NCBI GenBank assembly: GCA_025457785.1
Contig: JALOTS010000095.1
Span: forward strand, 1 to 7,742
From: Pontiellaceae bacterium
Lineage (GTDB): Bacteria; Verrucomicrobiota; Kiritimatiellia; Kiritimatiellales; Tichowtungiaceae
Direction of reading: 5' to 3'
DNA: 7,742 nt
Both the position numbers and the translations under genes were made by a program. Positions 1 through 6,450 of the stretch are shown piece after piece. Numbering within the stretch: the stretch's first letter is position 1; the number at the start of each line of letters is the position of its first letter. Under the pieces are notes generated by a model, which saw only the letters and a program-made list of their open reading frames with translations, made no database searches and was not told the DNA's origin.

Positions 1-1
1 G

Positions 2-1663
2 CTGGTTTATCTCATCAAACAATCGCCCGCCTGGGTGCTTCCGTTTCTGCTGGCGCGAACCATCAACACGCTGAACGATCCGACCCATTATTCACTGCAA
101 GGGCTGTGGATTTACGCCGTCGTTACGATGATTCTGATCGCGCAGAACATTCCGATGCACACCTGTTATGTCTATCTGGTCAGCCGTGCGATCCGCCGTA
201 TGGAATTCCGTTTGCGGGCGGCACTGGTCACTCGGCTTCAGCAGCTTTCGATTGCGTTTCATGACCGGACCGAATCGGGTCGGTTGCAGGCCAAAGTGCT
301 GCGCGATGTCGAACAGATTCAGATGCTGACCATGTTTATGGGCGAAGCGGGCATGGCCGCCACGACCTCGTCTGTGTTTGCCGTAATCGTAACCGCCGTG
401 CGTCAGCCGATGCTGCTGTTTTACTTTGTTGCGATGGTGCCGCTGTGTCTTGTTCTGCTGCACATATTCCGCAAAAAGATGCAGGCCCGCAACACCGAGT
501 TCCGTTCGGAAATTGAAACCATGTCGGCCCAGGTCAACGAAATGATCACCATGATTCCGGTGGCGCGCGCACACGGGGTTGAAACGTCGGCGGCCGAAAG
601 CATGTCCGAGCGGTTTCATTCGGTCAACGAGCGGGGTGTCAGCCTCGATTTGATCAACGCCGTTTTTGGTTCCGCATCCTGGGTTACCTTTCAGGTTTCG
701 ATGGTGGTCGGGCTGGGCGTGATGGGCTGGCTCTGCTGGCAGGGACAGATTTCCGTCGGCGATATTGCGCTGTATCAGAGTCTGTTCAGTATGATCGTGA
801 ACTCAGCGAATATGCTGCTGAACGCCTATCCGCAAATTGCCAAAGGGATCGAATCTATCCGTTCCATCGGCGAAGTGCTGGAGTGTCCCGATCTGGAACA
901 TAACGAGGGCAAGCGGCCGGTTGAGAAAGTCGACGGACATGTTGTCTTTGAGGGCGTTGATTTTGATTACGCCAGCGGGCGCGGCCGTGCGGTCATCGGG
1001 TTTAATCTGGAGGTCAAACCCGGTGAATGTATTGCACTGGTCGGGCCGAGCGGGGCCGGAAAATCCACCGTCATCAATCTGCTGATCGGTTTTCGTCGTC
1101 CGGTCGCCGGGCGGATTCTGCTGGACGGGGCCGATATGGAAACCATCGATATGCGCACGTTCCGCCGTCACATCTCTGTTGTTCCGCAGGAAACCATGCT
1201 GGTCTCCGGAACCATTCGCGAAAATATCCTGTATGGATTAAACGATGCCGCCGAAGACCGGTTGCGGGCGGCGGTTGAGATGGCTAACCTGCACGAATTT
1301 ATCGATCAGCTACCCGACGGGCTGAACACGAGGATTGGCGAAGGCGGGGCATCGCTTTCCGGCGGGCAGAAGCAGCGTGTCGCCATTGCCCGTGCGCTGA
1401 TTCGTGATCCGCACATACTGATTCTCGACGAAGCCACTTCTGCGCTCGATGTGGTTGCTGAGCGGCAGGTGCAGCAGGCCATTGAAACGGCGGTGAAAAA
1501 CCGCACAACATTTATTGTCGCGCATCGCCTTTCTACGATTCGAAATGCCGATCGAATTGTGGTTATGAACGAAGGCCGGATTGTCGAAACCGGCTCCTAC
1601 AGCGAACTGATGGCCCGGCGCGGCGCCTTCTTTGCGATGCAGCAGTTACAAACCCTGGAATAG
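2..1663 (+). CDS. ABC exporter half-transporter, fused membrane and ATPase domains (5' end cut by window)
   Basis: MsbA/LmrA-type exporter subunit that should dimerise in the inner membrane and drive substrate export with ATP. The reading frame is open from base 2, so the GTG at 35 is probably an internal valine and the gene starts outside the window; the first membrane helix is at least partly missing. Numbering from that GTG, residues 1-275 are the hydrophobic transmembrane domain (helices near 24-50, 110-145, 215-235) and 300-542 the nucleotide-binding domain. The latter has Walker A GPSGAGKST (337-345), Q-loop Gln385, signature LSGGQ (441-445), Walker B ILILDE with Asp465 and catalytic Glu466, D-loop SALD and H-loop His497, so the ATPase looks intact. 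The full protein is probably near the usual 570-600 residues. The substrate cannot be read from sequence; lipid, peptide or drug are all possible. It ends 12 nt from the convergent MFS gene. Confidence 0.95.
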   Translation: MVYLIKQSPAWVLPFLLARTINTLNDPTHYSLQGLWIYAVVTMILIAQNIPMHTCYVYLVSRAIRRMEFRLRAALVTRLQQLSIAFHDRTESGRLQAKVLRDVEQIQMLTMFMGEAGMAATTSSVFAVIVTAVRQPMLLFYFVAMVPLCLVLLHIFRKKMQARNTEFRSEIETMSAQVNEMITMIPVARAHGVETSAAESMSERFHSVNERGVSLDLINAVFGSASWVTFQVSMVVGLGVMGWLCWQGQISVGDIALYQSLFSMIVNSANMLLNAYPQIAKGIESIRSIGEVLECPDLEHNEGKRPVEKVDGHVVFEGVDFDYASGRGRAVIGFNLEVKPGECIALVGPSGAGKSTVINLLIGFRRPVAGRILLDGADMETIDMRTFRRHISVVPQETMLVSGTIRENILYGLNDAAEDRLRAAVEMANLHEFIDQLPDGLNTRIGEGGASLSGGQKQRVAIARALIRDPHILILDEATSALDVVAERQVQQAIETAVKNRTTFIVAHRLSTIRNADRIVVMNEGRIVETGSYSELMARRGAFFAMQQLQTLE

Positions 1664-1675
1664 CGGTTTTTTTTG

Positions 1676-2893
1676 TCACGGACTGTTCTGCGGAAACGGC
1701 CTTGGCTGTTTTACTGCGGGACGTTTCATGCGTTGTGTGACGAACCAACTGATGACGGCGATGGCGATGCCCGCAAAAAAAACTGATTGGTAGCCGAAGG
1801 CGCGCCATAATACGCCGCCGAGCAGGGCGATGCTGATGGAGAAGATGTGATCGATGGTGACGGCCATGGTGAGTGTCGGAGTAATGTGGCTGGGATCGAT
1901 GGCGATTTTTTTCATGTAGGTGGAGCGGGCGATGTTGAAGCTCATGAGGGTTTGATCCAGCAGAAAGCAGATGGCGACAATCAGGAAGGCGGCGGAGGGT
2001 GGAACGTGGTCGCGGGCAAGGGCGTACCCGGCGCAGACGAACACGAGCAGAACGGCTTCCAGCGAGAGGGCAAAGCGTTCGCCTTTGCGGTCAATCATGT
2101 GTCCGACCATGGGTTGGATGGCGATGCCGACGGCCCCTCCGATGGTTAAGAGGCGGGCGATCATGGATGTCGGCTGATTAAAGATGGTCACAAGAACCCA
2201 CGGCGCGAAGGTTAAGAAGATCTGCTTGCGGGTGCCGAAGAGGATCGCGAGCAGATAGTAGAGCCGGTATTCCTTGTAGAGTTTCAGGTGCATACTTTGC
2301 GCGTGCGGTTTGTCCGGCACCATTTTATAGAAGCAGAATCCGCAAGCCAGCAGGCTGACAGCGGCGATCAGAATGGTGAGGGTAAAGTTAAAGTGCAGGT
2401 ACTGGAATCCCAGAAAAACCAGCGACGATCCGGCAATGGCGGTGGCATTACGCAGGGCGCTGATTTGACCCAGCCGTTTGCCGGCCTGTCCCGTTTTGGC
2501 CAGTTCCATGGCAATTCCCTGATTGACGGGCAAATAGATGTGCTGTCCAAGGCTGTACAGAAAAAGCCAGGGCATCATCCAGTGAAAAGAGCGCGAAAAG
2601 AGACCCAGGGTGATCAGGCCGATGCAGCCTAGAAATCCAGACAGCGCCGCCATGCGCCGCGAGGGCAGAAAGGCCAGCAGGGCCGAAACAAAGGCAACGG
2701 ACAGGCCGGGCAGTTCGCGGGGCACCTCCAGCAAGGTGCGCTGCAGACCGTCGATGTGAAATCGCGCATCAATAAAATTATTGAAGATGGCATCGACCAG
2801 GGAACTGCCGAAGCCAAACGCGATGACGGCCGCCAGAAAAAACTTCATGTCGGGATGAAGGCCGTTCAGTTTGTTTTTTATGTTTTTAATCAC
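1676..2893 (-). CDS. MFS transporter, 12-helix permease
   Basis: Major facilitator superfamily permease of 405 residues, the usual length. It is almost entirely hydrophobic, with about twelve predicted helices in two halves joined by a polar loop around residues 190-210. A loop-8/9 motif A-like sequence GHMIDRKGER lies at 264-273; the matching loop 2/3 has only a short basic PSRRM (77-81), a weak version of the motif. The substrate is not deducible; no neighbour suggests one. The start is GTG at 2893-2891. It is preferred because it gives a full first helix, although no strong Shine-Dalgarno precedes it; the next in-frame ATG is residue 16, also without one. A nine-codon ORF on the same strand (2919-2890) overlaps the GTG as GTGA, which could couple translation. 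The gene is separated from the upstream transglutaminase gene by 230 nt containing its own promoter-like site, so it may be transcribed independently. Confidence 0.9.
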   Translation of the reverse strand: MIKNIKNKLNGLHPDMKFFLAAVIAFGFGSSLVDAIFNNFIDARFHIDGLQRTLLEVPRELPGLSVAFVSALLAFLPSRRMAALSGFLGCIGLITLGLFSRSFHWMMPWLFLYSLGQHIYLPVNQGIAMELAKTGQAGKRLGQISALRNATAIAGSSLVFLGFQYLHFNFTLTILIAAVSLLACGFCFYKMVPDKPHAQSMHLKLYKEYRLYYLLAILFGTRKQIFLTFAPWVLVTIFNQPTSMIARLLTIGGAVGIAIQPMVGHMIDRKGERFALSLEAVLLVFVCAGYALARDHVPPSAAFLIVAICFLLDQTLMSFNIARSTYMKKIAIDPSHITPTLTMAVTIDHIFSISIALLGGVLWRAFGYQSVFFAGIAIAVISWFVTQRMKRPAVKQPRPFPQNSP

Positions 2894-2906
2894 AGCGGCA
2901 GCTTTT

Positions 2907-2922
2907 CGTATCCGGGCATACG
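2907..2922. promoter_or_regulatory. Interrupted palindrome in the MFS leader, operator or hairpin
   Basis: CGTAT and ATACG are arranged as an inverted repeat around a six-base GC-rich centre. It lies just downstream of the candidate -10 element and before the GTG start of the MFS gene. This is where a repressor operator or a translation-controlling hairpin would sit. No regulator gene is present in the window to pair it with, and arms of 5 bp could arise by chance. Confidence 0.25.
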
Positions 2923-2931
2923 GGGTCGCAA

Positions 2932-2958
2932 GTTATACCTGACGGGTTCTGTTGTCCA
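2932..2958 (-). promoter_or_regulatory. Candidate sigma70 promoter for the MFS gene
   Basis: On the minus strand, TGGACA (2958-2953, five of six to TTGACA) and TATAAC (2937-2932, five of six to TATAAT) are separated by 15 nt, a little short of the ideal 17. Transcription would begin near 2925, giving a leader of about 30 nt before the GTG start. Confidence 0.4.
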
Positions 2959-3123
2959 GAGACTTTAATTCGAGACCCGGAGTTTAAAATTGATCTTTAA
3001 AACTTCAAAACACCCGATTCTCTGACCCTTTCCCCGCGTATGCTGGGAAGGGCAGTGAGGCGGAAAACGGCGCCAGGTTCATAAGAGTGCGTTTTGTGGG
3101 TTTCTTGTTTTTGCGCCGTCGCG

Positions 3124-5124
3124 TCACGGTCCGGCTTTTTTATTTCCGCCGGGTCGGGTCGGGTTTATCGATTCGATCAGTTGATCGATGGCTTTTTGAT
3201 CGGAGGGGGATTCAGGGACGCGGTCCGGCGCGAAGCGCTGCCGGTAGTGTTGCTGGATGATGAGGCGCAGGTCATCATAATTCAGCAGCGCTGCGTCGGC
3301 CTGCCGGATGCGGGCGGCCCAGGTGATAAGTGTTTCGCCGGGGTTGCGGGGATAGCCTTTGCGGGCGAGCGCCTGTTCGAGTCGGTAAAAGCCGTCGAAG
3401 TTCGCCGGGCGGAGCGGGCGTTGTTTTTTGTTTTTCACTGACATTTTCTTGCGTCCGGTTTCTTTCTGTTTCCGCAGGCGGTTGCTGATCATGAGAATCA
3501 GCAGAATCAGCAGTCCGATGGCGAGACGGCTCATATAGTCTGTTTCGCTCCAGCGGAACCGGGAAAGCTGAAAGGCGATGAACGATCCGAAGTCTGTAAA
3601 GAGGTGAAAGATTGATTGATCGGCATCTTCCAGTTCAAGCCAGTTGGGGGAGGTGGTGTCGAGATCCTGCCAGTATCCGTTGATGAAGACGCGTGTCCAT
3701 GCGTGCCCGTGGCGCTGCCGGATGATGAATTGCCGTTCGAGCGGGCTGTATTCGGCGGCGACGTAGCCGACGGTGTAGCGGGCCGGAATGCCGCAGGCGC
3801 GCAGGATGAGTACGGTGGCGGTAGCGAAGTATTCGCACTGTCCCGCTTTCCGGTCGAGCAGGAAGTTTGCGAGCGGTGTTTGCCGCGAACCTTTGCCTTT
3901 GTGATTGAGGGTGTAACGAAACTGAGTGTTAAAGGCGGTTTTAAGAGTTTGAATCACGGCATCGGACGAAAGGGTTTTTAGTCCCGTTTCGTCGATGAAT
4001 AGGGTGATGGCGTTTAGTTCATCCGGCGGAATTTCCAAATCGAATTTGTTGGGCGGCGATTCGGCGGCGGCCCCGGCGGAGAAGGATGCCCGATAGTTGA
4101 TCAGCCCTTTTTCCACATCTTTAATCACCATCGCTCCGAACTGATTGGTTTCGAGGGTTGCGCGGGGCAGGAAGTCGATTTGAAAGGTGTCGCCGGGCAG
4201 TTTGAGCGTGTCTTTTCCTTTGCGGATGCGGGTGTGAATATGAATGGAGTGCGGGGCGGAGCCTTCCGGAGGATCGGAAAGGCGCACGGGTTGATCTGCC
4301 GGGGTTGACGGGCGTTCGTTCAGGCGGGTGCCCATCGCGCTCCACTCGGGGGAGCGATACACGTTATAGGACGCTTCGCGCAGCAGAAGCGGCCGGGCGG
4401 CCGGGGTGTCGGGGGTGGCGCGGAAAAGAATGGTATCGTGCATTTTCTGCGTGCCGATGTCGCCGAGGGAGGTGATTGATTTCAGCGGATTGGCGCTGTG
4501 TTCGAAGAAACGGCGTGACATGCCGGTCAGGATTTTTTGCAGTTCGAACAGCGCGGTATGACCGCTGAAGCCGAGTCCGGCGGCGAGCAGGATCAGCACG
4601 ATCCAGCGGTATAGCGGTGTTTGGCGGGAGCGGAAGCCGTACGCGGTCCAGCCGCCCAGAACGCAGATGCCCGCAAAATAGCTGCCGTCGGTGCGGTTTC
4701 CGAATCCGGCGGCAATCAGGCTGAGAAGCAGATAGGGATAGAACAGATTGACCGGCGGAAGGGTCATGGAACTTTTTTTCTGCAGGCGGGCAATCAGCGA
4801 AAGGGCGGCGAGATCGACCTTGCCGGAGAGGCTGTAGTGCTGCGCGGCAAACAGCGGGAAGAAAATACAGGGGAGCAGCTTGCCGATGTCAAACATGATG
4901 CGGGTTTTGTCGCGGAAAAATCCGGCCGTCAGAATGCCCAGAAGGATGATGGTGCAGGTGTCGGTGAGGTGACTCCATTCGGCGCGGGTCAGATCCCAGC
5001 GGGTTTTAATGATCCGGCGCGCTTCGATCGCGACAGAAAAAAGAATCGCAAGCGGCAGCAGGTTCGTCTGCCAGCCCCAGAAAAGGAGCGCGGCGCTGAT
5101 AAGAAACGGCGGAGATTTATTCAT
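3124..5124 (-). CDS. TgpA-like membrane transglutaminase (DUF3488 / transglutaminase core / DUF4129 architecture)
   Basis: Large membrane protein of 666 residues resembling Pseudomonas TgpA. Residues 1-200 hold about seven hydrophobic segments (8-32, 54-70, 82-96, 127-141, 148-163, 172-195). Next comes a periplasmic stretch that includes the family-like SLGDIG (219-224). The transglutaminase-like papain-fold core has a complete triad: Cys430 in AGQCEYFA, His474 in GHAW and Asp489 in QDLDTT. A C-terminal helix (about 532-548) leads to a basic cytoplasmic tail whose FYRLEQALARKG...GET pattern matches DUF4129. The enzyme probably acts on a periplasmic protein or peptide amide bond; the true substrate of this family is not well established. 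Such genes often sit in an operon with a MoxR AAA+ ATPase and a DUF58 protein, but neither is present here: upstream is non-coding and downstream is MFS. ATG 5124 is the first plausible start; no clear Shine-Dalgarno is seen and the leader is AT-rich. Confidence 0.92.
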   Translation of the reverse strand: MNKSPPFLISAALLFWGWQTNLLPLAILFSVAIEARRIIKTRWDLTRAEWSHLTDTCTIILLGILTAGFFRDKTRIMFDIGKLLPCIFFPLFAAQHYSLSGKVDLAALSLIARLQKKSSMTLPPVNLFYPYLLLSLIAAGFGNRTDGSYFAGICVLGGWTAYGFRSRQTPLYRWIVLILLAAGLGFSGHTALFELQKILTGMSRRFFEHSANPLKSITSLGDIGTQKMHDTILFRATPDTPAARPLLLREASYNVYRSPEWSAMGTRLNERPSTPADQPVRLSDPPEGSAPHSIHIHTRIRKGKDTLKLPGDTFQIDFLPRATLETNQFGAMVIKDVEKGLINYRASFSAGAAAESPPNKFDLEIPPDELNAITLFIDETGLKTLSSDAVIQTLKTAFNTQFRYTLNHKGKGSRQTPLANFLLDRKAGQCEYFATATVLILRACGIPARYTVGYVAAEYSPLERQFIIRQRHGHAWTRVFINGYWQDLDTTSPNWLELEDADQSIFHLFTDFGSFIAFQLSRFRWSETDYMSRLAIGLLILLILMISNRLRKQKETGRKKMSVKNKKQRPLRPANFDGFYRLEQALARKGYPRNPGETLITWAARIRQADAALLNYDDLRLIIQQHYRQRFAPDRVPESPSDQKAIDQLIESINPTRPGGNKKAGP

Positions 5125-5335
5125 GTTGTCATATCTATACCGCTTCTTATTTTGTATGCACGTTTATATTTAATCCGGAATCTTTGTTGCTTACCCGGCT
5201 GTTCCCTCGGGGTTCCGCCAGCGAATCCGGGAGCGGGTGCGGGAATTTGTCAAAAAACCGACGTTCGGAAATAATGGAAAAACCGATTAAAACGGGACAG
5301 GAAGAGATTTTTTGTGAACAAACCGAAGAAGGTGT

Positions 5336-5353
5336 ACCGCTTAAAAAAGCGGT
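5336..5353. repeat. Perfect 7-bp hairpin
   Basis: ACCGCTT and AAGCGGT pair around a four-base AAAA loop. No T-run follows the stem on either strand, so it is not a standard intrinsic terminator. It sits 15 nt from a second hairpin, suggesting a structured junction or element end. Confidence 0.55.
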
Positions 5354-5359
5354 CTAATT

Positions 5360-5383
5360 AAAAACAGGCCGCACTATGCGGTT
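5360..5383 (-). terminator. Candidate intrinsic terminator on the minus strand
   Basis: CCGCA and TGCGG pair around a three-base loop (5369-5381), extendable by two G-U pairs. Read on the minus strand, the stem is followed after a short CCTG spacer by five T residues (plus-strand A run 5360-5364). It could end transcripts coming from the IS110 remnant before they enter the transglutaminase promoter. The stem is short, hence moderate confidence. Confidence 0.4.
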
Positions 5384-5410
5384 CAATAAACTTCGCTATG
5401 AAAAAACGGA

Positions 5411-5491
5411 ATGCACCAGATGATTAAAAGAGCAGTTGCAATAGCCATGCTACTCTGTATGAGGCTCCTTGAGAACGGATCACTAAAATAA
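5411..5491 (+). pseudogene. Short signal-peptide-like ORF, possible stump of a secreted-protein gene
   Basis: A 26-codon ORF. From its second methionine (5420) it reads MIKRAVAIAMLLCM, a basic start followed by a hydrophobic run, as in a signal peptide or lipoprotein leader. It then turns polar (RLLENGSLK) and stops at TAA 5489-5491. It has no convincing Shine-Dalgarno. It lies directly before the IS110 remnant, so it may be the 5' end of a gene truncated by insertion and decay. An ORF of this length can also arise by chance. Confidence 0.25.
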
Positions 5492-5562
5492 AAATATGAG
5501 TACATTTTTTTGTTTTTGCTATTATCGCCTTTATCAGTGGTCAGTGAGGCGGGATGAGAATA

Positions 5563-5640
5563 TCACTGTTTCCTTCGGAAATTATTTATCGCTTCGCTTT
5601 CAGCTTTATGAACATCCATTCCCATGTATAGTTTCTTCAT
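5563..5640 (-). pseudogene. Truncated IS110-family transposase (N-terminal 25 codons)
   Basis: On the minus strand, ATG 5640-5638 begins MKKLYMGMDVHKA, the hallmark N-terminus of IS110/IS1111-family DEDD transposases: a beta strand, then G-hydrophobic-D-x-x-K carrying the first catalytic aspartate (Asp9 here). After about 13 residues the similarity ends, and the frame stops at TGA 5565-5563 after 25 codons; intact members are roughly 300-450 residues. No other part of a transposase is seen in the following sequence, so the body has been deleted or replaced. A strong ribosome-binding site, AAAGGAGT (5653-5646), sits 5 to 7 nt before the ATG, as expected for a once functional gene. The family call rests on this short motif plus the RBS and the structured leader upstream. 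The piece cannot encode an active enzyme. Confidence 0.68.
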
Positions 5641-5765
5641 GGCGTACTCCTTTGGTTTGTTTGGAATTGATCAATCAATGTGGATAGGTCCCGGTTCGCC
5701 GAGGCAGCCCGCGGGACATACCCCGTTGGGTACGCCACCAATTTAGAAAAAAATTGACCGTGGCG
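5641..5765 (-). ncRNA. Structured leader of the IS110 remnant, candidate bridge-RNA relic
   Basis: Upstream of the transposase start on the minus strand are three successive potential stem-loops. The first is CGCCAC/GTGGCG plus CAATTT/AAATTG with a 3-nt bulge and 6-nt loop (5733-5765). The second is TACCC/GGGTA with loop CGTT (5719-5732). The third is GTCCCG/CGGGAC enclosing 18 nt (5688-5717). GGCGTAC (5641-5647) and GTACGCC (5730-5736) are also mutual reverse complements and could close the whole region. In IS110-group elements the non-coding end before the recombinase gene encodes the bridge RNA that pairs with donor and target DNA. Position and structure fit that, but the pairing loops were not identified. 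The element's outer boundary is unknown and may reach past 5765. Confidence 0.4.
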
Positions 5766-5770
5766 GAACC

Positions 5771-5783
5771 AACTTCAGCCATA
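5771..5783 (+). repeat. Left copy of a 13-nt inverted repeat flanking the PH-domain gene
   Basis: AACTTCAGCCATA occurs here and its exact reverse complement occurs at 6413-6425. Similarity continues weakly on both sides: outward CGTGGCGGAACC against CTTGGCGAAGCC, and inward AGGTTTGG against ACGTTAGG, with small gaps. The repeat lies between the IS110-like leader and the ribosome-binding site of the PH-domain gene. Confidence 0.75.
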
Positions 5784-5806
5784 AGGTTTGGAAATCGGAG
5801 AGTAAT

Positions 5807-6310
5807 ATGAGTGAACCAATCGAGAAAAGGTTTGTTGACCACCCCGCTCCAAGCATCGGACTGTTCTCGCTGTTCCTGGGCATCATTTGTTTTCTGATCG
5901 CCGTTATTCCTCTCGCCATTGACGATGTGCCAAGGGAGGAGCTTGGCTCGGCGGCGGCAATCAGCATCTACGCAGTTTTCGGGCTCTCAATAGCTGTTCT
6001 GGCATTCTACCTTTGGCCTCTCTATACAACATACTACATCATCGATAGGCACGGCATTACGGTGAAGTATGGCCCTTGGACCCACACGTCACGATGGGAA
6101 GAGTTCAAGACGGTATACTGGCAGAAGGGTATGTTCATTACGAAGATCGGTTGGCCCTCTATCAACCCGTGTGTGAGACTGTCAAATGGCCTTGTTCTCC
6201 TCCGGAAGAACAAGAAATGGAGTTTGTACCTGACCCCGAACGATCCCACGGAATTCGCTCAGAAGATTGAGATTTTTGCACCAGAACTGACAAAGGAAAT
6301 GATCAGATAG
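5807..6310 (+). CDS. Small membrane protein with a bacterial PH-like domain
   Basis: A 167-residue protein with two hydrophobic helices (about 17-38 and 49-71) joined by a short acidic loop. The cytoplasmic C-terminal domain (about 74-158) resembles bacterial PH-like domains: YYIIDRHGITVKYG forms the first strands, RWEEFKTVYW follows, and LYLTPNDPTEFAQKI matches the usual ending, where a strand leads into the closing helix. Such proteins are thought to be membrane-anchored scaffolds or envelope-stress factors; no catalytic residues are seen and no specific function can be given. ATG 5807 is preceded by CGGAGAG (GGAG at 5797-5800), a good ribosome-binding site. The gene stands alone, with the IS110 remnant to its left and 414 nt of non-coding DNA to its right. 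It is flanked by a 13-nt inverted repeat, and an attC-like TTCTAAC starts 4 nt after its stop. Both suggest acquired cargo. Confidence 0.85.
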   Translation: MSEPIEKRFVDHPAPSIGLFSLFLGIICFLIAVIPLAIDDVPREELGSAAAISIYAVFGLSIAVLAFYLWPLYTTYYIIDRHGITVKYGPWTHTSRWEEFKTVYWQKGMFITKIGWPSINPCVRLSNGLVLLRKNKKWSLYLTPNDPTEFAQKIEIFAPELTKEMIR

Positions 6311-6313
6311 GAT

Positions 6314-6414
6314 TTCTAACAAGAGAGTGCAGAGTACGCCGCGAAGCGCGTTGCTTCTGACTTGTGTCGTCTTCATAGGGAAATACTATGGAAGCACTAA
6401 GCCTAACGTTTATA
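6314..6414 (+). other. Possible degenerate integron attC-like site
   Basis: TTCTAAC (6314-6320) begins 4 nt after the stop of the PH-domain gene and resembles the R'' core RYYYAAC, with the first base wrong. AGTGC (6326-6330) and GCACT (6394-6398) could be pairing L'' and L' arms. GTTTATA (6408-6414) sits where the R' core GTTRRRY belongs but matches it poorly. An inner hairpin CTTCATAG/CTATGGAAG (6371-6393, one bulge) is present. A second pairing, GCCTAAC (6401-6407, perfect R'') with GTTAGTT (6451-6457, one mismatch), spans 57 nt, but its arms are asymmetric. No integrase gene is in the window. Confidence 0.25.
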
Positions 6415-6425
6415 TGGCTGAAGTT
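6413..6425 (-). repeat. Right copy of the 13-nt inverted repeat
   Basis: TATGGCTGAAGTT on the plus strand is the exact reverse complement of 5771-5783. Read on the minus strand, this copy is followed at short distance by GTTAGGC (6407-6401), a perfect match to the integron R' core GTTRRRY. The left copy has only GTTTGGA in the equivalent place. Confidence 0.75.
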
Positions 6426-6427
6426 TG

Positions 6428-6450
6428 AACCGGGCTTCGCCAAGCCGGTT
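6428..6450. repeat. Strong hairpin, 9 bp with one bulged G
   Basis: Arm AACCGGGCTT (6428-6437) pairs with AAGCCGGTT (6442-6450) around a four-base CGCC loop, leaving one G unpaired. CTAAC (6403-6407) and GTTAG (6451-6455) could extend the structure from outside. No T-run follows directly on the plus strand, so this is more like a REP- or recombination-type hairpin than a terminator. Confidence 0.6.

Larger units (their letters stand above)
2894..3123. other. Intergenic region between the transglutaminase and MFS genes
   Basis: These 230 nt contain no convincing gene. The part nearest the MFS gene has a promoter-like pair and a palindrome. Near the transglutaminase stop, CGGCGC (3068-3073) and GCGCCG (3113-3118) form a 6-bp inverted repeat spaced by about 40 nt, followed on the minus strand by TTTT. 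This is too loose to call a terminator. Confidence 0.6.
5125..5562. other. Non-coding region upstream of the transglutaminase gene
   Basis: About 440 nt without an intact gene. The first 50 nt next to the transglutaminase start are AT-rich and presumably hold its promoter, but no clean -35/-10 pair stands out. Further right are two hairpins (5336-5353 and 5367-5383) and a 26-codon signal-peptide-like ORF. The segment then merges into the IS110-derived remnant. Confidence 0.6.

Noticed and set aside
92..619. 175-codon minus-strand open frame opposite the ABC transporter
   Set aside because: Its His/Arg/Gln-rich composition is typical of an antisense shadow; the plus strand carries the recognisable ABC membrane domain.
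1664..1675. T-rich tract (8 T residues at 1667-1674) between the convergent ABC and MFS genes as an intrinsic terminator
   Set aside because: No convincing GC-rich stem precedes the T-run on the plus strand, and on the minus strand the run reads as A. The spacing is only 12 nt.
3068..3118. CGGCGC/GCGCCG inverted repeat followed by TTTT as terminator of the transglutaminase gene
   Set aside because: The 6-bp arms are about 40 nt apart and the T-run is short, so a stable terminator hairpin is unlikely.
4621..5274. 217-codon plus-strand open frame antisense to the transglutaminase gene
   Set aside because: It lies opposite a clear membrane-protein coding sequence, has low-complexity charged composition with no recognisable domain, and shows no ribosome-binding site.
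5496..5687. 63-codon plus-strand open frame across the IS110 remnant
   Set aside because: It is the antisense of the transposase start and leader; composition and lack of RBS argue against coding.
6343..6357. GAAGC/GCTTC hairpin after the PH-domain gene as a terminator
   Set aside because: The stem is only 5 bp and no T-run follows. It competes with other pairings inside the attC-like segment.
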